Shown: in pieces, positions 1 through 5,500 of the stretch
How the letters are laid out: each line of letters opens with the position of its first letter
Numbering within the stretch: position 1 is the first letter of the stretch
NCBI GenBank assembly: GCA_946479895.1
Contig: CAMLHT010000248.1
Coordinates: forward strand, 1-5,500
Origin: an uncultured Gemmatimonadota bacterium
Lineage (GTDB): Bacteria > Gemmatimonadota > Gemmatimonadetes > Gemmatimonadales > Gemmatimonadaceae
DNA: 5,500 bases
Reading direction: 5' to 3'
Notes under the pieces: model-generated
What the model was told of the DNA's origin: nothing
What the model saw: the letters and a program-made list of their open reading frames with translations, nothing else
The model's database searches: none
Position numbers and translations under genes: made by a program

Positions 1-32
1 CCATACCCGACGGGTGGCCCCGCGCGTTGCCA

Positions 33-67
33 ATCCGCGGTAATCCGCGAGATCCGCGTGATCCGCG
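33..67. repeat. Four near-tandem ATCCGCG units
   Basis: ATCCGCG occurs at 33-39, 43-49, 52-58 and 61-67, with periods of 10, 9 and 9 bases and 2-3 varying bases between units. The array lies downstream of the deacylase stop in the non-coding left end (1-99), where I see no gene. On the minus strand it reads as repeated CGCGGAT. It may be a simple intergenic tandem repeat or part of a longer array cut by the window edge. No function can be assigned. Confidence 0.7.
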
Positions 68-99
68 TGTCCCCCTTCTCTACTTGCGAATGACGCCAA

Positions 100-1797
100 T
101 CACTCGCGCCGATACCCCGGCCCCCGCAACGCCCGGCCAGGGGTGGCCCCCGTGTGCCTTCCATCGGACACCACGGCAACTCCGTTCACCAGCACGTGAT
201 CCACTCCGACTGACAACTGGTGTGGCTTGTCGAACGTGGCCACGTCCCGGATGGTCTTCTCGTCGAAGACCACGATGTCCGCGAACATTCCCTCCCGCAG
301 CAGGCCGCGATCGCGCAGCTTCAGTCGCGCCGCCGTCGCTCCCGTCATCTTGCGCACGGCGTCCTCGAGGCGCAGGACGCTGTCGGTGCGGACGTACTTC
401 CCGAGTACCCGCGCGAACGTCCCGTACGAGCGCGGATGCACGAGGCTCCGCGCGCTGTCGGGATTCTGGCCGCCCGCGTCGCTGCCGATGATCACCCACG
501 GCTGCTTCAGCTGCATCGCGACGTTTTCCTCGCTCATGCTGAAGTTGATCTTCCCGAGGCCGTTGTTCTCGGCCAGCACGAGATCGATGACGACGTCCGG
601 CGCGGACTTCTGCATGTCCTTCATGATGTCGGCGATCAGCCAGCCCTCGTACTTCTTCAGCTCGGGGCGCCTGAAGCCGTTCACCGCGTGCGACGACTGC
701 GAGGGGTCGCAGGAGCCGCTCTTCGTCATCTCGGCCACGAGGCGGGCGCGCGTCGCCGGGTCGCGCAGGTTCTGCATCAGCTTTCCGCCCTCGGCCACCC
801 AGTCCGGGAAGCAGGAATCGAGACCGTTCCCCGAGGCGGCATACGGATACATGGTCGCCGCGACGTCCAGCCCGGACGCGCGGGCCGAGTCGATCTTGCG
901 GACCATGCCCGCGGCCTTCGGCCAGTTGGACCGGCCGGCGGCCTTGAGATGGTAGATGTCGACGGAGACGCCGCCCTCGCGTCCGATGCGGAACGCCTCG
1001 TCCATCGCCTCGAACAGCTGGTCGTCCTCCGACCGCATGTGGGTGATGTACGACCCGAAGTAGGGCGACATCGCCTTCGCCATCTCGACGAGCTCTCGCG
1101 TCGTGGCGTAGCTGCCCGGCGGGTAGATGAGCGCGCTCGAGATCCCGAAGGCGCCGTCGACCATCGCGTTGCGGACCACCGCGCGCATGGTGTCGAGCTC
1201 CGCGGGCGTGGGCTCACCGGCGCGCTGGCCCATCGCGTACGTGCGCACGGTGGTCGCGCCGAGGTACGACCCGACGTTCACCGAGTTGGGGTGGCGCCCC
1301 ATCGCGTCGAGCCACGCGCCGAAGCCGTGCGTGCCCTCGAAGGTGTGGTGCAGCGCGATGAGCTGCGGCAGGGTGTCGGGAAATTCCTCGAGCCTGAACA
1401 TCTCGGCGTTCATGGGCGCCGGAGTCGTGGACTCGCCGAGGATCTCGGACGTGACGCCCTGGGTCACCTTGCCGACCACTCGTCCGTCGCGCCACAGCAG
1501 CGCGTCCCACGAGTGGCTCTGGATGTCGATGAACCCCGGCGCCACCACGCGATCCCGCGCGTCGATCCGCCGCGACGCCGTCGCCCCGGCCAGTGATCCG
1601 GCCGGGCCGACCCAGGCGATGCGGTCGCCGCGCACGCCGACGTCCCCGTGGAACCAGGCATTGCCGGTTCCGTCGACCACCTTCCCGCCGGCGATGATGA
1701 CGTCGTATTGGCCGCCCTGCGGGATCGCGGTCGTCCGTGGCTGCCGCGCGCAGGCGGCGACTGCCACCGCGACGAGGAGGAGTCGTGCAAGTCTCAT
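100..1797 (-). CDS. Lipoprotein amidohydrolase, N-acyl-D-amino-acid deacylase (D-aminoacylase) family
   Basis: 565 residues. The N-terminus is a lipoprotein signal: Arg2/Arg5, a hydrophobic stretch (6-15) and lipobox VAAC with Cys16, so it is probably membrane-anchored outside the cytoplasm. YDVIIAGGKVVDGTGN (31-46) and VAPGFIDIQSHSW (85-97) are the amidohydrolase entry signatures. Family metal and active-site positions are seen at THMRSE (His253), YHLKAAGRSNW (His283) and IGSDAGG (Asp440), followed by HPRSYGTFARVL (454-465), MTGATAARL and the C-terminal RGLLREGMFADIVVFD (497-512). Known relatives hydrolyse N-acyl-D-amino acids or D-amino-acid peptides. Two positions differ from textbook D-aminoacylase: the first His of HxH is Gln93, and the metal-bridging Cys after GVTS is absent (GVTSEILGES). 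The exact substrate is therefore open. ATG 1797 has AGAGAGG four bases upstream. The gene follows the helicase by 60 bp, with a hairpin between them. Family is confident; specificity is not. Confidence 0.93.
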   Translation of the reverse strand: MRLARLLLVAVAVAACARQPRTTAIPQGGQYDVIIAGGKVVDGTGNAWFHGDVGVRGDRIAWVGPAGSLAGATASRRIDARDRVVAPGFIDIQSHSWDALLWRDGRVVGKVTQGVTSEILGESTTPAPMNAEMFRLEEFPDTLPQLIALHHTFEGTHGFGAWLDAMGRHPNSVNVGSYLGATTVRTYAMGQRAGEPTPAELDTMRAVVRNAMVDGAFGISSALIYPPGSYATTRELVEMAKAMSPYFGSYITHMRSEDDQLFEAMDEAFRIGREGGVSVDIYHLKAAGRSNWPKAAGMVRKIDSARASGLDVAATMYPYAASGNGLDSCFPDWVAEGGKLMQNLRDPATRARLVAEMTKSGSCDPSQSSHAVNGFRRPELKKYEGWLIADIMKDMQKSAPDVVIDLVLAENNGLGKINFSMSEENVAMQLKQPWVIIGSDAGGQNPDSARSLVHPRSYGTFARVLGKYVRTDSVLRLEDAVRKMTGATAARLKLRDRGLLREGMFADIVVFDEKTIRDVATFDKPHQLSVGVDHVLVNGVAVVSDGRHTGATPGRALRGPGYRRE

Positions 1798-1801
1798 GAT
1801 G

Positions 1802-1808
1802 CCTCTCT
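1802..1808 (-). promoter_or_regulatory. Ribosome binding site of the deacylase gene
   Basis: Read on the minus strand this is AGAGAGG, followed by four bases (CATC) and the ATG at 1797. It is a good Shine-Dalgarno match with slightly tight spacing. It fixes the start just ahead of the lipoprotein signal peptide. It is clearly better than the site in front of the helicase gene. Confidence 0.65.
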
Positions 1809-1815
1809 GACGATC

Positions 1816-1842
1816 GTCATCCCGCGCGTCGCGAGGGATGAC
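1816..1842. repeat. REP-like intergenic hairpin
   Basis: GTCATCCC (1816-1823) and GGGATGAC (1835-1842) are a perfect 8-bp inverted repeat. The pairing continues inward after one mismatch as CGC/GCG around a 3-base loop, giving a strong GC-rich stem. It lies between the helicase stop and the deacylase ribosome site. No T-run follows on the minus strand, so an intrinsic terminator is unlikely. Its form, a short palindrome in a gap next to a partial second copy, is like REP-type extragenic repeats. It could stabilise or attenuate the helicase-deacylase transcript. The inverted repeat is seen directly; the REP identity is inferred and needs other copies in the genome. Confidence 0.65.
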
Positions 1843-1873
1843 AAATGGGGGGACAACTCAGGATGACAAATGG
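1836..1873. repeat. 13-bp direct repeat GGATGACAAATGG, two copies 25 bp apart
   Basis: Exact copies lie at 1836-1848 and 1861-1873. The left copy overlaps the right arm of the hairpin at 1816-1842; the right copy lies inside the end of the helicase reading frame. On the minus strand the right copy reads CCATTTGTCATCC and is followed by TGAG, so it encodes the final His-Leu-Ser-Ser and leads into the TGA stop. It looks like a partial or decayed second unit of the same repeat family, or a tandem duplication of the boundary. Confidence 0.7.
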
Positions 1874-4350
1874 TAGAACGACCGGACTTCCCCAACCACC
1901 TCCGCCACCGGCCCGATGAACCGCCGCGCCGGTGGCAGCGCGTCGATCAGCACCTGGCCATAGGCCTTCGACACGATGCGCGAATCGGCGATGAGCACCG
2001 CGCCCCGGTCCGTCGCGCTCCGGATCAGGCGCCCGAATCCCTGCTTCAGCCGCAGCGACGCGTGCGGAATCATGTACTCGGCGAATGCGTCTCCGCCATT
2101 CGCGACGATCGCCTCGCACCGGGCAGCGGTGATCGGCTCCGTCGGGACCCGGAACGGGAGCTTGGCGATCAGCAGACCCCGGAGCGCATCGCCGGGCACG
2201 TCGACGCCTTCCCAGAAGGAAGAGGTGCCGAGCAGCACGGCGCGGCCGGACTCGCGAAAGCGGGCGAGCAGCGAATCCCGCTGTTCCTCTCCGTGCACGA
2301 GCAGCGGCCACTTCCGGTCCAGGCCAGCCGCGCGCATGGCGGCGGCGGCCGCCCGCACCTCGCGGTGGCTCGTGAAGAGGATGAACACGCCGCCGTTCGC
2401 CGCCTCGACCAGGTCGGTCGCGAGCCTGACGACGGCGCGCGAATGGGCAGCAGGATCCACGTTCGGCGCCGGCAGGTCATCCGGGATCGCCAGGAGCGCC
2501 TGCCGGTCGAACCGGAACGGTGAGGGAAAGATCTCGGTGTAGGGCTCGAGCCGGCCCTCGAGTCCCAGCCGCTTCTTCAGGAACTCGAACTCAGGATCCG
2601 TCGCCAGCGTCGCGCTGGTGACGACGGTCGTCTTCGTGCGCGCGAAGAGGTCGTCGCGCAGCATCGGCGCCAGGTCGAGCGGAACCGACGCCGCGGTGAC
2701 TCCCTGATCGCGACCCTTGATCTCCAGCCAGCGCACCGACCCGTTGGCCGGCGGTGGGTTGAGGGTCTGGGCGAGCGCGTCGCCCGCTCCGGTGAGGCGC
2801 CGGGACACCGCGCGCACCTCGCCGATGAGGGAGAGCAGCGCGTCGTCCTGACGCTCGGCCGCCTCCATGCGCTCGCGAATGATCCGGAGCGAATCGAAGA
2901 TGATGTCGAGATCGGCGATCACGTCCTCGAGCGCGATGCTGAGTCCCGCCTTCCACAGCGGGTGAGTCGCGAAGTCGTCGGTGAGCCGCATGGTGGACTC
3001 GCCCCCGGTCATGACGGTCGCCAGCATCTCGAAGAGCGCCGCGCTCCGGCCGCGGGCGCGCTCGACGGCGGGATGCAGGCGATTGTGCACCTGGTCGAGG
3101 CTCGCGGCGCTGAGCATGTCGTCGCGGCTCTTCATCAGGTGCCCCGTGAGCGTCGGCAGCAGCCCCTTGCCCCGCCGCTCCAGGCGATTGAACAGCCGCT
3201 GCATGCCCCGGTTCGAGACGTTCGCGCCAAGGTGGGCCGCCGCCGCATCCTCGAGATGATGCCCCTCGTCGACGATCAGCCGCGCGTACGCCGGCAGCAC
3301 CGCGGCATCGCCCCAGTTGCCGGTGGTCCGGCGCACGGCGAGATCGGACATGAGCAGGTGGTGGTTGACCACGATCACATCCGAGTTCGCGGCGATGCGC
3401 CGCGCCTTGAAGACGAAGCAGCGGTCCCAGAACCTGCACTTCATCCGCTGGCAGAGATCCGGCTCGGCCACGACCTCGTCCCACACCTCGGGCTTCGGCG
3501 CGATGGGCAGGTCGCTCAGCGATCCGTCGGCGGTGCGATCGGCCCACGCGGTGATCGCGTCGAGGTCGGCCTCGGTTCCATCCTCGAAGAGCGAGACCCC
3601 CGCCATCCGCGCCTGGTCGAGACGATTCAGGCACAGGTAGTTCCGCCAGCCCTTGAGCAGCGCGAACCGCACCTTCTGGTCGGAGAGCGCTTTCTGGAGA
3701 AACGGCAGGTCCTTGCCGACGAGCTGCTCCTGGAGGTTGATCGTGTTCGTCGAGACGATCGTCCGCTCGTTGTTGGCCGCCGACCAGCGGAGCGCCGGCA
3801 CCAGGTAGGCGAGCGACTTGCCCACCCCGGTCCCCGCCTCGAGCAGCGCGACGCCACCGTCGTTGAACGTCCTCCCGATCCGCGTCGCCATCGCGCGCTG
3901 GCTGGCGCGGTCCTCATAGCGCTCGTGGCGCGCGGCGATCGGGCCGTGCGCGCCAAGGTCCGCGTCCAGCGACTCGAGGTCGAGCTCGGTGTAGCTGTCC
4001 TCCTTCGGGACCTCGACGACGACGTAGAGCCGGGTGGCCGAGTTGTCGATGATCGCGAACCCGACGCCGTCGTCGTGCAGTCGCGCGGCGACGCCAAGGT
4101 CGGCATCCGACGGTGACAGCTCACCCGACGGATGATTGTGGACGAGCATGTCGCCGCGATTGGCGACCCCCGGCAGGGCGAGCACCTGGTCGACGCTCCC
4201 GCGGGCGACGACGCGGGCAGTCTGGATCACGCCCTGATGATCGAGCGTGCAGACGAAGCACACTTCGCGGCCCCCGGCAAGCCGGATCGCCGCCCGCAGT
4301 CCATTGGCGGCGGAAGGGGCAATCCGGTTCAACGGAGGCGCGGCGGGCAT
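1858..4350 (-). CDS. RadC-like JAB domain fused to DinG/YoaA-type Fe-S ATP-dependent DNA helicase
   Basis: 830 residues. Residues about 15-118 form a RadC-like JAB/MPN domain with an apparently complete JAMM metal site: Glu29, HNHPSG (His71, His73) and Ser81/Asp84. A short linker leads to an XPD-family helicase. Its motifs are Q motif Gln151; Walker A EAGTGVGKS (171-179, Lys178); motif Ia near TNTINLQEQL (201-210); Fe-S cysteines Cys240, Cys300, Cys305 and Cys311 (the last three spaced C-x4-C-x5-C as in DinG); VNHHLL (328-333); Walker B DEGH (361-364); an Arch-like helical insert about 365-570; SATL (579-582); FILFTSH (656-662); SFWEGVDVPG (711-720); and QGFGRLIR (770-777). The family unwinds DNA 5'-3' using ATP and acts on R-loops, forks and G-quadruplexes in the cytoplasm. 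ATG 4350 is chosen because it lies just before the JAB homology. The frame stays open upstream to 5160, but that stretch overlaps the preceding gene and is low-complexity. The ribosome site is poor (TTGGGGG abuts the ATG). The stop lies inside a repeat. The role of the JAB domain is unknown. Confidence 0.93.
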   Translation of the reverse strand: MPAAPPLNRIAPSAANGLRAAIRLAGGREVCFVCTLDHQGVIQTARVVARGSVDQVLALPGVANRGDMLVHNHPSGELSPSDADLGVAARLHDDGVGFAIIDNSATRLYVVVEVPKEDSYTELDLESLDADLGAHGPIAARHERYEDRASQRAMATRIGRTFNDGGVALLEAGTGVGKSLAYLVPALRWSAANNERTIVSTNTINLQEQLVGKDLPFLQKALSDQKVRFALLKGWRNYLCLNRLDQARMAGVSLFEDGTEADLDAITAWADRTADGSLSDLPIAPKPEVWDEVVAEPDLCQRMKCRFWDRCFVFKARRIAANSDVIVVNHHLLMSDLAVRRTTGNWGDAAVLPAYARLIVDEGHHLEDAAAAHLGANVSNRGMQRLFNRLERRGKGLLPTLTGHLMKSRDDMLSAASLDQVHNRLHPAVERARGRSAALFEMLATVMTGGESTMRLTDDFATHPLWKAGLSIALEDVIADLDIIFDSLRIIRERMEAAERQDDALLSLIGEVRAVSRRLTGAGDALAQTLNPPPANGSVRWLEIKGRDQGVTAASVPLDLAPMLRDDLFARTKTTVVTSATLATDPEFEFLKKRLGLEGRLEPYTEIFPSPFRFDRQALLAIPDDLPAPNVDPAAHSRAVVRLATDLVEAANGGVFILFTSHREVRAAAAAMRAAGLDRKWPLLVHGEEQRDSLLARFRESGRAVLLGTSSFWEGVDVPGDALRGLLIAKLPFRVPTEPITAARCEAIVANGGDAFAEYMIPHASLRLKQGFGRLIRSATDRGAVLIADSRIVSKAYGQVLIDALPPARRFIGPVAEVVGEVRSFYHLSS

Positions 4351-4430
4351 CCCCCAAGATATCGAATGGACCGAAGAAATACCGTTACGCGAACACCTGC
4401 TTAAACCAGGCAGGCAGGTTGGTGCGCGGA
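4351..4430 (-). other. Intergenic gap with weak hairpin, possible leader of the JAB-helicase gene
   Basis: This 80-bp gap is more AT-rich than its surroundings. ACCTGC (4395-4400) can pair with GCAGGT (4414-4419) across a 13-base loop, and the right arm overlaps three tandem CAGG units (4407-4418). No T-run follows on the minus strand, so this is at most a weak transcript-end or mRNA structure. A helicase promoter could lie here, but I find no convincing -35/-10 pair. The Shine-Dalgarno-like TTGGGGG touches the ATG directly, which suggests weak initiation. Confidence 0.35.
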
Positions 4431-5500
4431 CTACGGCGACGTCTTCAGCGGTTTCTTCTTCGCCGCCGGAAACAGCACGTTGTTCAGGATCAGCCGATAG
4501 CCCGGGGAGTTCTTGTGCAGCGACAGGTCCGTGGGCGGCGACCCGATCACATGCTGCGGATCCTCGGGGTCGTGGCCCCCATAGTACGTCCACGTTCCCT
4601 TGCCGTAGTCGCCGTGGATGTACTTCACCCAGGGCGCGTTCTGCTCGAACGCGAGGATGGTGACGCCGGGCTTGAGCCTCTCCTTCATGAAGCTCGTCGT
4701 CACGCCGAAGAAGTCCGGAATCGCCGCCCGATGGTCCTGCACGAGCATCGACGCGACGGGGTCGAACTTCGCCGAGAAGTTGAACAGCGTGAAGGTGCCG
4801 AGGTTCTGGCGGCGCCCGGGGACGTTGACCTGGTGGCCATCGATGTCGCTCATCGAGCTGACGTAGGCGGACGGCTCGAGCTTCGCGTCGCGGAACGCGA
4901 ACGAGCGCTTCCAGTCCATCTTCGCGTCGGCCGCGGGATCGGCCGGCGTGCCGTCGGCGAAGGCCTGCGCGATGTCCACGTTCCGCCCGGCGATCGCCAG
5001 CTCGAGCGTCTCGGTCGCGCCGCACATCGCGAACAGGAATCCGCCCTTCTCCACGAACGCCCGGATCCGCTCGGCCACGTCCTTCTTGAGCGCCGGGATG
5101 TTCGCGAAGCCCAGCGTCTTCGCCGTCTGGAGATTCGCGCTCGTCATCTCCACGTACCACGGCGTGTCGCGGTACGTGTAGTAGAACTTGCTCAGCTGGC
5201 CGGTGAAGTCCTCGTGGTGGAGGTGCAGCCAGTCGTACTTCGCCAGGTCACCGCGCTCGACCTCGAGATCGTAGATGGGCGTGTAGTCGATGCCCGCATA
5301 CTTGAGGGCGAGCGTGACGGCGTCGTCCCACGGCGCGGCGTCGGGCGGCGTATACACCGCCACCTTCGGCGCCTTCTCCAGGGGGATCGCGTCCATGTTC
5401 GCCCCGGTCATCTCCGCACGGATGCGATCGACCTGGGCATTGGTGAGCGGCTCGATGGTGATGCCGTCGAGCAGCGCCTGGCGGCGCAGCTCCGGAAGGT
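4431..5500 (-). CDS. 'Asparagine synthetase B'-annotated family protein, C-terminal part (5' end outside window)
   Basis: The first Met in the window is at 5411, but the frame continues open through 5500 and reads LPELRRQALLDGITIEPLTN before it, which looks like genuine family sequence. The start is therefore beyond the window edge, and about 356 codons are visible. The C-terminus carries the hallmarks I recall for this family: YYGGHDPEDPQH, PPTDLSLHKNSPGYRLILNN, then a Lys-rich tail. Counting from the Met at 5411, residues 15-60 (KVAVYTPPDAAPWDDAV) and 116-140 (GGFLFAMCGATETLEL, Cys130 in a nucleophile-elbow-like turn) resemble a class I glutamine-amidotransferase or ThuA-like fold. No SGGxDS PP-loop of true AsnB is visible. 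The database name is therefore weakly supported and the real reaction is unknown. Signal peptide and N-terminal features cannot be judged. The helicase gene starts 80 bp downstream on the same strand. Family membership is fairly sure; function is not. Confidence 0.8.
   Translation of the reverse strand, partial: LPELRRQALLDGITIEPLTNAQVDRIRAEMTGANMDAIPLEKAPKVAVYTPPDAAPWDDAVTLALKYAGIDYTPIYDLEVERGDLAKYDWLHLHHEDFTGQLSKFYYTYRDTPWYVEMTSANLQTAKTLGFANIPALKKDVAERIRAFVEKGGFLFAMCGATETLELAIAGRNVDIAQAFADGTPADPAADAKMDWKRSFAFRDAKLEPSAYVSSMSDIDGHQVNVPGRRQNLGTFTLFNFSAKFDPVASMLVQDHRAAIPDFFGVTTSFMKERLKPGVTILAFEQNAPWVKYIHGDYGKGTWTYYGGHDPEDPQHVIGSPPTDLSLHKNSPGYRLILNNVLFPAAKKKPLKTSP

Noticed and set aside
220..1596. 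458-codon plus-strand open frame
   Set aside because: It is antisense to the deacylase, rich in Arg/His/Val/Glu, and has no motif; it is a by-product of high GC in the third codon position.
1816..1873. Palindromic and direct repeats as a CRISPR or insertion-sequence end
   Set aside because: There are only two repeat copies with one short gap, and no cas gene, transposase or terminal inverted repeat pair around a cargo.
2591..3634. 347-codon minus-strand open frame in another phase
   Set aside because: It lies wholly inside the helicase gene, is Arg/Gly/Ala-rich and has no motif.
2962..4116. 384-codon plus-strand open frame
   Set aside because: It is antisense to the helicase, and its sequence is low-complexity and Arg/Val/His-rich without any family signature.
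4395..4419. Hairpin ACCTGC/GCAGGT as an intrinsic terminator after the right-hand gene
   Set aside because: The stem is only six pairs with a 13-base loop, and no T-run follows on the minus strand; kept only as a weak structure.
4351..5160. Helicase reading frame remains open 270 codons upstream of ATG 4350, allowing an 1100-residue protein
   Set aside because: The extension is Arg/Gly/Ala-rich with no recognisable domain and lies in another frame over the well-conserved 'asparagine synthetase B'-type gene. JAB homology begins just after ATG 4350.

Overview
The window is GC-rich DNA with all three recognisable genes on the minus strand, read right to left. Dense protein-coding content with short gaps (80 and 60 bp) points to a bacterial chromosome. 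The protein types are a DinG-like helicase with an N-terminal RadC-like domain, a Bacteroidetes/Gemmatimonadetes-style 'asparagine synthetase B' family protein and a lipoprotein D-aminoacylase. Together with the repeat style they suggest Gemmatimonadota or a relative. This assignment is inference from recalled families, not from a search.

Right end (4431-5500): the C-terminal part of a protein of the family databases usually label 'asparagine synthetase B'. Its reading frame stays open to base 5500, so its true start lies outside the window. An 80-bp gap with a weak hairpin follows. Next comes an 830-residue protein (1858-4350) that fuses an N-terminal RadC-like JAB/JAMM metalloprotease-type domain to a complete XPD/DinG-type iron-sulfur superfamily 2 helicase. 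A 60-bp gap follows, holding a REP-like hairpin and a 13-bp direct repeat; one repeat copy supplies the helicase's last codons and its stop. Last is a 565-residue lipoprotein amidohydrolase of the N-acyl-D-amino-acid deacylase family (100-1797), with a clear Shine-Dalgarno sequence. The left end (1-99) is non-coding and holds four near-tandem ATCCGCG units.

The three genes share a strand and close spacing and could be partly co-transcribed, but they do not form an obvious pathway: one looks like DNA repair, one like envelope or D-amino-acid catabolism, and one is of unproven function. The most interesting item is the JAB-helicase fusion, in which the JAB domain sits where Firmicute DinG proteins carry an exonuclease domain. 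No RNA genes, CRISPR arrays, transposases or phage genes were seen.
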